The position numbers and the translations under genes are program-made. From Oceanospirillum sp048264105 (GTDB lineage: Bacteria; Pseudomonadota; Gammaproteobacteria; Pseudomonadales; Halomonadaceae), in NCBI GenBank assembly GCA_048264105.1, contig JBLXDJ010000002.1, forward strand, positions 1 through 64,000: 64,000 nt of DNA, in the 5' to 3' direction. How positions within the stretch are numbered: position 1 is the stretch's first letter; each line of letters begins with the position of its first letter. The notes below the pieces were generated by a model. It was not told the origin of the DNA. It worked only from the letters and a program-made list of their open reading frames with translations, and ran no database searches. Positions 8,178-16,491 of the stretch are shown piece by piece.

Positions 8178-9164
8178 TTATTCTTCCCGTACTTGCAGTA
8201 CAAGCTTACCCAGGGTGTTATTGCTGGCCAGATAGTCGAAGGCTTCCATCGCCTGATCGATCGGGAATACCGTATCAATCACCGGGGCGATTTTCTGTGC
8301 TTCGAAAAGTGGCCAGATATTAATCAGCAAGGCCTGCAGCACCTTCTGTTTGTAAGCCGGGCTACGGGGCCTTAGCATGCTGCCCTGAATCTTTAGGCGT
8401 TTCAGCAGAACGTGTCTCAGGTCGATCTCAGCCCGCATGCCACCCAGGCCTCCGATCATGCATAAGCGACCATCCTCATTCAGAATTGACAGGTTATCTT
8501 CCAGATAATCCGCGCCCACCGGATCGAGAATGACATCGACGCCCTGTTGTTGCGTCCAGTCGAGAATAGATTCGGAAAAACTGCCGATCTGACGTAGAAA
8601 GCAATGTTCAGCGCCAAGATCCAGGCATTTCTGGATTTTGTCCGGGTCTCCCAAGGTCGTGATAACACGCGCTTTATAGGCGTGGCAGAGCTGAATAGCG
8701 GCTGTACCCACGCCACTGCCCCCGGCATGAATCAGTACGCTTTCACCGGCTTTAAGGGAGGCGTTCATAAAGATATTCTGCCAGACCGTTGCGTACACCT
8801 CGGGAATTGCTGCCGCTTGTTGAAACGTAAATCCTTTGGGTACGGGCAGAACCTGTACCGCAGGCACACAGACATATTCGGCATAGCCGCCGCCGGCCAG
8901 CAGAGCACATACCCGATCATCAGGCTGATAAGCAGTGACATCACTGCCGACGCTATCAATGACACCGGCACACTCAAGTCCCAGTGTACTGGAACAGCCT
9001 TCCGGAGGCGGATACAGGCCATCTCTTTGCGTCAGATCTGCCCGGTTGACGCCCGCGGCATAAATTCTGATACGGACTTCATCGGCTTTAGGCTCAGGCA
9101 CGGGCTGCTGATCATCTGACCAGATAAGAGCGTGGCTTTTAGGGTTCACCTGAATGGCATGCAT
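8178..9164 (-). CDS. NAD(P)H:quinone oxidoreductase, PIG3-like
   Basis: 328 residues, medium-chain dehydrogenase/reductase fold without the zinc ligands of alcohol dehydrogenases. The GroES-like part contains GVNRADLTQRDGLYPPP, characteristic of the PIG3 family of quinone oxidoreductases, and the Rossmann part has AGGSGVG at 147-153. It likely transfers electrons from NADPH to quinones in the cytoplasm. The ATG at 9164 has GGAG nine bases upstream and is preferred over a GTG five codons earlier. Monocistronic, with the exonuclease gene convergent. Confidence 0.88.
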   Translation of the reverse strand: MHAIQVNPKSHALIWSDDQQPVPEPKADEVRIRIYAAGVNRADLTQRDGLYPPPEGCSSTLGLECAGVIDSVGSDVTAYQPDDRVCALLAGGGYAEYVCVPAVQVLPVPKGFTFQQAAAIPEVYATVWQNIFMNASLKAGESVLIHAGGSGVGTAAIQLCHAYKARVITTLGDPDKIQKCLDLGAEHCFLRQIGSFSESILDWTQQQGVDVILDPVGADYLEDNLSILNEDGRLCMIGGLGGMRAEIDLRHVLLKRLKIQGSMLRPRSPAYKQKVLQALLINIWPLFEAQKIAPVIDTVFPIDQAMEAFDYLASNNTLGKLVLQVREE

Positions 9165-9397
9165 AACGGAGCACTCCACTGAATAATGTTATCAGTGTAT
9201 GCAGTAAATCCCGGCATGGGCGATTTTTGCATGAAAAATTTATGACCGGATCTGAACGGCTGGTGGTATACAGGTGTCAGGGCAGAGTGGTTCCGGAGAA
9301 TGTCGGAAAGACAGATAATGAAGCGAGGAGCGTGAGTTGTGGGTGTTGGATGTAGGCGTGAGATGAGAGTGTGAGATGGAGGGCGCAGAAAGATTAA

Positions 9398-9417
9398 AGG
9401 CCTGATAATCAGGCCCT
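9398..9417 (-). terminator. probable terminator of the 37-residue membrane protein gene
   Basis: A GGCCTGAT/ATCAGGCC inverted repeat lies 14 bases after the stop codon of the small gene at 9431-9544, followed on the minus strand by TTTAATCTTTC. The T-run is imperfect. Confidence 0.55.
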
Positions 9418-9430
9418 TAAAAGTACTCGC

Positions 9431-9544
9431 TTATTCAGCATCCTTCAGGATGTTGTTACGAATAAAGCGGATACCGAAATAAGAGATTGCCAGGCAGCCA
9501 CCAACAACAGCCAGACCAGCGAACACTGCAGCGTCAAAATACAT
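9431..9544 (-). CDS. 37-residue single-span membrane protein
   Basis: A short frame in an otherwise empty 560-bp gap. It encodes 37 residues: MYFDAAVFAGLAVVGG, a continuous hydrophobic helix (about 5-27) and a charged tail IRNNILKDAE, so one membrane span with N-out/C-in by the positive-inside rule. Support for a real gene: an ATG with ACGAGG about 8 bases upstream, a stop codon followed by a terminator hairpin, and a composition unlike random sequence. The length and the MxxDxxVxAG start recall CcoM-type small subunits of cbb3 cytochrome oxidases in Pseudomonas from memory; that is a guess, and no cco genes are nearby. Confidence 0.7.
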   Translation of the reverse strand: MYFDAAVFAGLAVVGGCLAISYFGIRFIRNNILKDAE

Positions 9545-9728
9545 AATAAACCTCGTTATCGTTTTAATTTCAGGCGGGCAAATTTAATATTTTTAACGCC
9601 GGAAAGCACCCTTTCAGGGGGAAATCCTTAGAATTTTTTAGAATAAGATGGAATGCATGATTTCTGTTTTGAGTTTTTATCCTGCTTAAGGATAATATCC
9701 CTTACTCTTTTGGTTACTGGTAGGCGTA

Positions 9729-10079
9729 ATGCAGAAAAAACAACCTAAGAAACCTGTCAGTGTACATTGGAAGGTGCGCCTGACACGGGCTGGCAATAAG
9801 CAGTATCTGGCACGGACGCTGAATCTTTCATCCCGGCATATTCATATAGAGAGTGAGTACAACCTTAAGGCGGGTGAGAAAGTTAAAGTTGAGATTTCAG
9901 CGCTTCACGAAGGGGTTAAAAAAGTGCTGGTGGTCATCGGGTTGGTGCGTAGCTCAATTTTATTATCAAACGGCTATTCTTACGGTCTGGATGTGAAGAT
10001 TGAGAAGATCAATGAAGCGGATCAGGCTTTTATTGATACTTACATTAAGGCGCGTGAAACTCTGGTCGGAGCCCGATAG
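9729..10079 (+). CDS. PilZ-like domain protein with degenerate c-di-GMP motif
   Basis: 116 residues, predicted all-beta, fitting a single PilZ barrel: strand-rich core from about 8 to 95 and a final helix (ADQAFIDTYIKARE). The canonical second motif (D/N)xSxxG appears as NLSSRH, so the Gly is lost, and no clear RxxxR precedes it. It may therefore be a PilZ protein that does not bind cyclic di-GMP, or binds it weakly. No signal or membrane segment. It has its own promoter region and a strong bidirectional terminator. Family assignment is by fold pattern, moderately sure. Confidence 0.65.
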   Translation: MQKKQPKKPVSVHWKVRLTRAGNKQYLARTLNLSSRHIHIESEYNLKAGEKVKVEISALHEGVKKVLVVIGLVRSSILLSNGYSYGLDVKIEKINEADQAFIDTYIKARETLVGAR

Positions 10080-10095
10080 TTGGCTTTGATGCAGT

Positions 10096-10122
10096 AAAAA
10101 GGCAGCTCAGGCTGCCTTTTTT
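10096..10122. terminator. bidirectional intrinsic terminator
   Basis: GGCAGC (10101-10106), loop TCAG, GCTGCC (10111-10116) then six T, with A-rich left flank; it serves the PilZ-like gene and the convergent DUF501 gene. Confidence 0.88.
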
Positions 10123-10151
10123 CGTTTCAGGTACGCTATCTGCAATTCTTT

Positions 10152-10673
10152 CTAAGGGATGAGATCTGCGATACCGAAGGTTTCGTCCATCCACTGGCCG
10201 ACAACATTCTGGCCACACAGGTGATGAGCATATTGGGTATGCAGGCAACGAACCGTATCCCAGTTAGCAATGCCGCCGATGCCTTTCTCTTTCAGGAGCT
10301 TCAGGAACCCCGCCTGTTCAGCAAAGACACGCTCTTCGTCAGACATAAAATGCCAGCGTTGATCAACATAGTCCTGATGGCTGGCGTGATACTGCGCCAG
10401 AAACACCGGGTCTTCTATCAGACGTTCTTCAAGGGCTTTGATTTCACCGCGAGCCTCAATATGGCTGATCTCTTTTTTCAGCAGTTCTGAGGTCATCCAG
10501 TAAAGTGTCGGGAACGGTTTTTTATCCACAATGGAGTGCATACGAACCACCAGAGGTGTGCCCAGGCTGTCAGTGGCACTCACCGCCTGAATACCACGGG
10601 GAGCACGACCGATCTGCTGTTCAATCTTCTCAATCAACTCTGGGGTTGGGACTATATCTGTTTTTTGGTACAT
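10152..10673 (-). CDS. DUF501 domain protein
   Basis: 173 residues matching the DUF501 family over its whole length: an N-terminal GRAPRGIQAV segment, PFPTLYWMTSELLKKEISH, and the C-terminal GIGGIANWDTVRCLHTQYAHHL with conserved Cys/His residues that look suited to metal or cofactor binding. Function of the family is not established. No signal peptide or membrane segment. It is probably monocistronic; its promoter faces that of the outer-membrane-like gene at 10831. Confidence 0.85.
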   Translation of the reverse strand: MYQKTDIVPTPELIEKIEQQIGRAPRGIQAVSATDSLGTPLVVRMHSIVDKKPFPTLYWMTSELLKKEISHIEARGEIKALEERLIEDPVFLAQYHASHQDYVDQRWHFMSDEERVFAEQAGFLKLLKEKGIGGIANWDTVRCLHTQYAHHLCGQNVVGQWMDETFGIADLIP

Positions 10674-10830
10674 CTATCTGTTTATCCGCTCAGTCTTTAC
10701 TGCGTTTGGAGGCCGCTTTCCAGTATAATGGTCGGCAATTTTGAACCAAAAAGAACTATTTTGACTCGAAATCGTCTGGTTAAGATCCAGAATGATTTAT
10801 TTTGACTCAGAAAATATAGGAAAGCGAATA

Positions 10831-11295
10831 ATGAAGAACTTGTTGCGTGCCTGTACGCTGGTCGCTGCGTTTATTACTTCCGGTACAGCCACCGCCGCCG
10901 CAACGGATTATGCCATAGGGACTGATCTGATTCGCTGGTTTGATCCGGTGCAGGATGGCGGCATGACCAGCCTGACCTTCCAGAAAGCCTTGGGACGTGA
11001 AGATGCTCTGTTTGTTGATCTTGCTAAGAAAGATGATCGTTATTTAGTAGGGATGGACTATAAGGTCTATAACCAACGCTATTACTACGGTTCTTTTATG
11101 CAGGTTGGTGCGTTGCTGGATATTGATAATAGCACCCGTCTCTACGTTGAAGGCGCCGTGGGCTATGAGTTCACACCATCCACTAACTGGGTCGTTTCCG
11201 GTGATGTGCAGATGATTTATGGCCCTCGTCATCCGGTAACAGATAACGAAGAACCCTGGTTTGTGCCTCGCCTGCGGGTGATGTACGCCTTCTGA
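10831..11295 (+). CDS. small outer-membrane beta-barrel-like protein, unknown family
   Basis: 154 residues starting with a signal peptide (about 1-24, MKNLLRACTLVAAFITSG.., cleavage near ATAAA). The mature part alternates hydrophobic and polar residues in about eight strand-like stretches with short turns, and ends in RLRVMYAF; a terminal Phe is the hallmark of BAM-assembled outer-membrane proteins. An eight-strand OmpA/OmpX-size barrel is the likeliest fold. I do not recognise the family. The ATG at 10831 has AGGAAAG 6 bases upstream; upstream in-frame starts lack one. Confidence 0.7.
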   Translation: MKNLLRACTLVAAFITSGTATAAATDYAIGTDLIRWFDPVQDGGMTSLTFQKALGREDALFVDLAKKDDRYLVGMDYKVYNQRYYYGSFMQVGALLDIDNSTRLYVEGAVGYEFTPSTNWVVSGDVQMIYGPRHPVTDNEEPWFVPRLRVMYAF

Positions 11296-11311
11296 TCGTT
11301 CTGTCAGACAT

Positions 11312-11363
11312 AAAAAATCCCCGCCGCGTGCATACTAAGATGCGTACCCGGCGGGGATTTTTT
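11312..11363. terminator. bidirectional intrinsic terminator
   Basis: CCCCGCCG (11319-11326) pairs with CGGCGGGG (11349-11356), with A-run on the left and T-run on the right; it lies between the barrel protein gene and convergent ybaK. Confidence 0.85.
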
Positions 11364-11392
11364 GTTTGTGCTGTCAGCTGTCGGGCTTAGGC

Positions 11393-11866
11393 TTAATCGG
11401 CTTTGCCGATATCGGCCCATTTGCCGTTTGTCAGAGACAAAAGATCATCAGGCCTGAGTGCGATCTCAAGCCCTCGTTTACCGGCACTGACATGCATGAC
11501 CTCCAATGACTGGGCGCTGGCATCAATAAAGGTGGGCAGGCGTTTTTTCTGCCCGAGAGGGCTGATGCCGCCGACCACATAGCCGGATGTTTTCTCTGCC
11601 AGAGCAGGGTCTGCCATCTCCATTTTCTTACAGCCAAAGGCCTTGGCCAGCGCTTTCAGATCCAGAATGCCGGACACGGGCACCACTGCGATCACCAGTT
11701 TGCCGTCATTGCTTTTCGCCATCAGGGTTTTGAATACGAGATCCTCAGATAAGCCAAGTGCGGTGGCTGCCTCGCCACCGTAAGACTCAGCCCCTGCATC
11801 GTGGGCGTACTCTTTGATCTCGAACTGAATACCGGCTTTTTTAGCCTGACGGATTCCCGGGGTCAT
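11393..11866 (-). CDS. ybaK: Cys-tRNA(Pro)/Cys-tRNA(Cys) deacylase YbaK
   Basis: 157 residues, the usual length of YbaK/EbsC editing proteins. It begins with TPGIRQAKKAGIQFEIKEY and has the catalytic-site Lys46 in VFKTLMA, followed by the GGISPLGQKKRLPTFID segment typical of the family. The enzyme hydrolyses cysteine mischarged onto tRNA(Pro) in trans, in the cytoplasm. Monocistronic or read together with nothing obvious; the thioesterase gene lies 75 bp upstream on the same strand, so a shared transcript is possible. Confidence 0.93.
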   Translation of the reverse strand: MTPGIRQAKKAGIQFEIKEYAHDAGAESYGGEAATALGLSEDLVFKTLMAKSNDGKLVIAVVPVSGILDLKALAKAFGCKKMEMADPALAEKTSGYVVGGISPLGQKKRLPTFIDASAQSLEVMHVSAGKRGLEIALRPDDLLSLTNGKWADIGKAD

Positions 11867-11940
11867 CTCTGAATTCCTGATTGTGATTGTGACTGTGATG
11901 ATGGCTAGGGTGATGATTGTGACGAGGATTAGGTCGCCGA

Positions 11941-12333
11941 TTAATCCTGTTTCAGCTGTTCCAGTTCCTGACGATGATGATCTGTCAGAGGCTGGCTTTT
12001 CTTTTCCGCAAAGCTGTAATGCACCATGGTTGCCGTGCCCTTAGCGCCCATTTTTCCATCCTGCCAGGCTTCCTGACAGATCTGGAACGAAGAATTACCG
12101 ATATGACCGACGTAGGTTTTGATGGTGACGTCGCGGCCATAAAACAGCTCACCGGTATATTCCACCTCGATCTTGGCCAGAATCAGCTGCCATTTTTGCG
12201 GGTCCAGATCCGGTGTGAAAATATGAAACAGGTCATTTCGCGCCTGCTCAAACCAGATGGGTAATTTGGTGTTGTTGATATGGCCAAGGGCATCGGTATC
12301 ACAGAAAGCAGGTTTAATGGTTTGCGTGTACAT
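11941..12333 (-). CDS. acyl-CoA thioesterase, 4-hydroxybenzoyl-CoA thioesterase fold
   Basis: 130 residues with a single hotdog domain. The N-terminal CDTDALGHINN followed by IWFEQAR is the active-site motif of the YbgC/4HBT branch (catalytic Asp and the Asn-Asn turn). The rest shows the expected beta strands (VTIKTYVGHIGNSSF, GTATMVHYSF). It likely hydrolyses short or branched acyl-CoA in the cytoplasm. The ATG at 12333 has AGGA 5 bases upstream; an ATG two codons earlier sits directly on that site and is less likely. Confidence 0.88.
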   Translation of the reverse strand: MYTQTIKPAFCDTDALGHINNTKLPIWFEQARNDLFHIFTPDLDPQKWQLILAKIEVEYTGELFYGRDVTIKTYVGHIGNSSFQICQEAWQDGKMGAKGTATMVHYSFAEKKSQPLTDHHRQELEQLKQD

Positions 12334-12410
12334 AAGCATCCTTATTTATTCTTGTCAGCGGCTTAACGGAATGTGTTGAGCTGGCGCTTCTCATCGAAGC
12401 GCCATCAGGA

Positions 12411-13277
12411 TCAGGCCGGTGCCCTGCTGACCAGCAGGTTCCTCAGACGATCCATATAGGGAGGAGCGATAGCCAGATAGACCGTCGCCAGCGCCAGAGA
12501 GAGCAGGGTGCCCCACAATAGCCCCAGTGTCGGGTAAAACCAGGCAACGCCGGTGGCATAAACCATCAGGGAGCCTAAGCCTGTCGGGTAGTGTTTGATC
12601 ACCGTCAGTGCTTTACCCGGCCCGTAGGTACGATGCATCAGCACCAGAAACGGGAACATGGAGATCGGGAAGGCAGCCAGAATACCGGCTGTTGAGGACG
12701 GCACCAGATGTGCCGCTCCTGTGATCAGCACCACAATCAGGGCTGCTGTGACCGCCCGGAACAGCAGGACCGAAACCGACATCGCCACCCGTTTGGTCAC
12801 CTGAGTCTCCGGGATATGACGGTAGAACCAGAGGCAGCCCAGAATGGCCAGCGTAGGCAGACAGGCGGCGGTGATCAGGTTCAGATCCAGCTGATCGATT
12901 GCCAGACCTGAAATCAGGAACAGTGCCACGCCGGAGATACTGGCAACAATAATCGCCAGCCAACCTCCTGTCTCCTGTTGCTGTTGTTGCTCAGCTTTCT
13001 GATTGAGTTCCTGAGCGCTTGTCAGGCGGTTCAGGCCAAACAGATAACCCGTGGTCAGCATCAGGGTGCTGGCAAATCCCGCCAGCGTGTAAACGGCGCC
13101 TTCAGCCGCAAACTCAGGGCTGATCTCATAACCGATAAAGAAGAGTGCGATAGCGGTACCCAGCGGGTAGCCGGACAGTAAACCCGCAATCCGCGGGTTA
13201 ACATGTTCTGCGATCAGCGAAAGGCCGATCACCGTGGCGATGGACACCGCAATTTTAATCAGCAGTAAGGTCGTCAT
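12411..13277 (-). CDS. polytopic membrane protein with internal duplication, unknown function
   Basis: 288 residues with about nine hydrophobic segments. Two equivalent motifs, NPRIAGLLSGYPLGTA (about 27-42) and SSTAGILAAFPISMFP (about 192-207), suggest an internally duplicated transporter-like protein of two halves joined by a Gln-rich cytoplasmic loop (KAEQQQQQET, about 94-103). I do not recognise the family with certainty; a GlpM/DUF3147-like relation is possible. It overlaps the stop codon of the upstream oxidoreductase gene by one base (TAATG), so the two are translationally coupled. Confidence 0.75.
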   Translation of the reverse strand: MTTLLLIKIAVSIATVIGLSLIAEHVNPRIAGLLSGYPLGTAIALFFIGYEISPEFAAEGAVYTLAGFASTLMLTTGYLFGLNRLTSAQELNQKAEQQQQQETGGWLAIIVASISGVALFLISGLAIDQLDLNLITAACLPTLAILGCLWFYRHIPETQVTKRVAMSVSVLLFRAVTAALIVVLITGAAHLVPSSTAGILAAFPISMFPFLVLMHRTYGPGKALTVIKHYPTGLGSLMVYATGVAWFYPTLGLLWGTLLSLALATVYLAIAPPYMDRLRNLLVSRAPA

Positions 13278-14263
13278 TAGCGCAGTAACACCACTTTGCC
13301 GATGGCGGTTCCCGCTTCAACCTTATCGTGGGCTTTGGCAACCTCCTCAAAACTGTACATGTCTTCATCCAGCAGCGGTTTAATATAGCCATCGGCTACC
13401 ATGCCGCTCATGGCATCAACCACTTCTGCCTGTGCTTCAAAATCCACACCATGCACCAGAGGTGTCGCAATAAAGACAACGTGCAGAGTCAGGTTTTTGC
13501 CGTGCAGCGGAGACAGGTCGTGGGTGGATCTTGCTGCGATCGTTACAACGGTTCCGCTGACGCGAGCGGCCTGGAAAGAGCGATCCATGTTGTCGGTACC
13601 GACGGTATCAAACACCACATCAAAACCTTTGCCATCGGTGCAGCGCGCCACATAGTCTTCCACTGATTCATCACGGTAGAAGATCACCTCATCGGCACCC
13701 AGACTCCGTGCGATCTCGGCTTTTTCCGGCGTAGAAACGGTAGCGTATACCTTGGCTCCAGCCCATTTAGCCACCTGAATCGCCACATGACCCACACCGC
13801 CGGTTCCGGCGTGAATCAGAACTTTGTCTTTAGGTTGTACCTGGGCACGTTCCACCAATGCCTTCCAGGCTGTAATGAAAACCACCGGCAGGGCGGCCGC
13901 TTCAGCAAAGGCGATATTCTCTGGTTTTTTCGCGATCAGGCGGGCATCTGCCAGCATGTAATCCGCCAGTGCACCCTGATAACGTTTGATGCCTCCGGCA
14001 AAACCAAAGACTTCATCGCCCACCTCAAAACGGTCAACACCTTCACCCACCTCGGTCACGATTCCGGCGACATCGCCGTGCAGAACGGCCGGGAAATCAG
14101 GATTGGCAGGAACAGCACCGGCACGGATCTTGGTATCCAGCGGATTCACACTGGTTGCTGCGACCTTAATGATCACATGACCCGGCTCGATAACCGGAGC
14201 GGGTATCTCTGCTTGTTCGAACGCGGTTGAATCACCGTACTGACGGATCACCATAGCTTGCAT
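13277..14263 (-). CDS. zinc-independent alcohol dehydrogenase/quinone oxidoreductase family protein
   Basis: 328 residues, MDR fold. The GroES-like half includes SVNPLDTKIRAG and HGDVAGIV; the Rossmann glycine motif AGTGGVG is at 152-158, and no structural-zinc cysteines are present. It probably reduces quinones or enones with NADPH. It is the first gene of a two-gene unit with the membrane protein downstream (TAATG overlap), which is an unusual pairing and may mean the membrane protein handles the substrate or product. A second, more distant homologue lies at 8178-9164. Confidence 0.87.
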   Translation of the reverse strand: MQAMVIRQYGDSTAFEQAEIPAPVIEPGHVIIKVAATSVNPLDTKIRAGAVPANPDFPAVLHGDVAGIVTEVGEGVDRFEVGDEVFGFAGGIKRYQGALADYMLADARLIAKKPENIAFAEAAALPVVFITAWKALVERAQVQPKDKVLIHAGTGGVGHVAIQVAKWAGAKVYATVSTPEKAEIARSLGADEVIFYRDESVEDYVARCTDGKGFDVVFDTVGTDNMDRSFQAARVSGTVVTIAARSTHDLSPLHGKNLTLHVVFIATPLVHGVDFEAQAEVVDAMSGMVADGYIKPLLDEDMYSFEEVAKAHDKVEAGTAIGKVVLLR

Positions 14264-14452
14264 AACGGGGCCTCGCGGGAGCTGTTTTTGTATTAGAGGG
14301 ATGTCGCCTTTCAGCGCAGATCCATTCTGTCCCTAATGGAATGGGCTTTCAATGGAATGAACTAATCAAAGCACCAAATATAAAAACACTAAACTTATTA
14401 GGCATATAAAAGGTATGGTTACATTCTGCAACGCAACACAACAGTTCTCTAA

Positions 14453-14466
14453 TTGATGTAGGTCAA
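14453..14466. promoter_or_regulatory. FNR/Anr-like binding site
   Basis: TTGAT-GTAG-GTCAA matches the FNR/Anr consensus TTGAT-N4-ATCAA at 9 of 10 defined bases. It lies 122 bp before the chemoreceptor start in the roughly 325-bp gap 14264-14588; an AT-rich stretch at about 14488-14495 is correctly spaced for the -10 of a class II FNR promoter. The rest of this gap holds no further recognisable element. Confidence 0.6.
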
Positions 14467-14588
14467 TGCGACAGGTTTAATGCAGCCAAAATTAAACAAA
14501 CTTATTAATTGCCTGATTAATAGGATGGCCTGAGAAAAATAAAAACAGGGGCCGCAAACGATGAGACTGATAACCTCCGAGGACACCT

Positions 14589-16226
14589 ATGGATTCCCTG
14601 TTTCGAAATTTCCGGATTCAGCACCGTATCTGGTTTATGTTGCTGCTGACGTTTACCTCAATGGCTGCACTGCTGTTTATTACCCTTAAGCAGGAGCGTG
14701 CCAGCTTTGATGAGCTGAAGAAGACAGAACTGCGTCACCTGACTCAGTCTGTTACTGCCATGTTTGATGCCCTGGATGCCAAAGTTAAAGCGGGTGAAAT
14801 GAGCCTGCAGGATGCCCAGAACCTCGCGCTTGACCAGGTGCGTTCGACCCGGTTTGGCGACAACGATTATTTCTGGGTAATGGACATTAAAGGTACCTAC
14901 CTGATGCATCCTATCAAGGCGTCTCTGGCTGGCGTACAGGCGGAGGAGATTAAGGATGTAAACGGCAAATACTTTATGGCGCACTGGCCCCGTGAGCTGG
15001 CCAGTAAAGGCGAAAGTTTTGCTGAGTATTACTGGAATCGTCCCGGCAGCAACAAACCTATCCCAAAAATCACCTATGTTCTGGCTTATAAGCCCTGGAA
15101 CTGGTCGGTTGCCACGGGCGTTTATATTGATGATATTGAGAATGCCTTCTGGAAACAGGCGTACTCTATGATCTCTGTTTCGGCGCTGGTGATCGCGGCC
15201 ATCGCCCTGATCGCTCTGTTTATCGCCCGCAGCATCACCCGTCCGCTGAAATCCACTGTCGCGGCAATGCAGGATATCAGTCAGGGTGAAGGTGATCTGA
15301 CCGCCCGTCTTAAAGTTGAGGGCAATGATGAGATCACTCAGCTGACCCACTACTTCAACGGTTTTGTTGAGCGGATTCATCAGGTCATTATTCAGGCCAG
15401 CCGGTCATCGGAAGCGGTTTCTGCAGCCGCAGAAGAGCTTTCTTCTATTACCAACGAAAGCAGCGCTACCATCGCGCAGCAGGCAAAAGAGACCGATCAG
15501 GTTGCAACGGCCATCCATGAGATGTCCACAACCGTGCATGAAGTGGCTCAGAATGCCGGTCAGGCAGCCGGTGCGGCCAATAAAGCTGACCAGGAAGCGA
15601 TTCAGGGTAAACAGCAGGTTGAAACCGCAATCCGTGCGATTCACGATCTGACCGGTCAGGTGAAAAGCTCTGCTGATGTGATCCACACCCTGCGTTCGGA
15701 CAGTGAAAATATCGGCTCTGTGCTGGATGTGATCCGTAATGTGGCCGAGCAGACCAATCTGCTGGCGCTGAACGCAGCCATTGAAGCAGCCCGTGCCGGA
15801 GAGCATGGCCGGGGCTTCGCTGTTGTGGCGGATGAAGTCCGTACACTGGCGCAGCGCACTCAGGAAAGTACTGATGAGATTCAGGGCATGATTGAGCAGC
15901 TGCAAAGTGCAGCTCTGAAAGCGGTTTCCGTGATGGATGAAAGCCTGAAATTTACCGAGGCAACGGAAGCGACTGCGGCAGAAGCCGGTGAATCTCTGGA
16001 TCGTATTCTGACTGCTGTGGAATCGATTCGTGATCAGAATGACATGATCGCCAGTGCTGCTGAAGAGCAATCGCTGGTGGCGGAAGAGATCAATCGCAAC
16101 GTGGTCAATATTGTCGATCTGTCCCAGACCACATCGGAGTCTACAGCACAGGTTAATCATGCCAGCGAAGAGTTGGCTCAGCAGGCGGATAATCTGCACA
16201 ATCTGGTGCGTCAGTTCCGTATATGA
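14589..16226 (+). CDS. methyl-accepting chemotaxis protein with single-Cache (sCache_2) sensor
   Basis: 545 residues: membrane helix (about 14-33), periplasmic Cache_2-type domain (about 45-185, with FGDNDYFWVMDI and the AYKPWNWSVATGVYID end), second helix (about 192-213), HAMP (212-265, QGEGDLTARL) and a long cytoplasmic domain with EQTNLLALNAAIEAARAG at its tip. Cache_2 sensors usually bind small organic acids, but no ligand can be named. It lacks a CheR-tether pentapeptide. It sits in tandem with a close paralogue (16492-18126) that has almost the same signalling half. An FNR-like box upstream suggests expression under low oxygen. Confidence 0.95.
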   Translation: MDSLFRNFRIQHRIWFMLLLTFTSMAALLFITLKQERASFDELKKTELRHLTQSVTAMFDALDAKVKAGEMSLQDAQNLALDQVRSTRFGDNDYFWVMDIKGTYLMHPIKASLAGVQAEEIKDVNGKYFMAHWPRELASKGESFAEYYWNRPGSNKPIPKITYVLAYKPWNWSVATGVYIDDIENAFWKQAYSMISVSALVIAAIALIALFIARSITRPLKSTVAAMQDISQGEGDLTARLKVEGNDEITQLTHYFNGFVERIHQVIIQASRSSEAVSAAAEELSSITNESSATIAQQAKETDQVATAIHEMSTTVHEVAQNAGQAAGAANKADQEAIQGKQQVETAIRAIHDLTGQVKSSADVIHTLRSDSENIGSVLDVIRNVAEQTNLLALNAAIEAARAGEHGRGFAVVADEVRTLAQRTQESTDEIQGMIEQLQSAALKAVSVMDESLKFTEATEATAAEAGESLDRILTAVESIRDQNDMIASAAEEQSLVAEEINRNVVNIVDLSQTTSESTAQVNHASEELAQQADNLHNLVRQFRI

Positions 16227-16257
16227 CACTGAAAAGTGTACAGAAAGTGATTTAAAA

Positions 16258-16297
16258 CAGTGGCAGTCGCGATTTCATCGGGCTGCCATTTTTTTTT
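16258..16297 (+). terminator. intrinsic terminator
   Basis: TGGCAG (16261-16266) pairs with CTGCCA (16283-16288), with an inner CGAT/ATCG stem, followed by nine T. It separates the two tandem chemoreceptors. Confidence 0.9.
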
Positions 16298-16491
16298 GAA
16301 GTATTAGAGTTACACTATTATACAGAAGGCTACATTAATGACTTGTAATGCGTTGTGTAAGTGGCATCTTAGAGGCCATAACAATAAACAGAGCGTACGT
16401 TAGGTCAGTGTCGGCATAATAAAAAATACCTACCCCGATAAGCAGACACCTCAAGACCACTTCGCTCGCTGAAAATGCTGAGGAAACCCCT

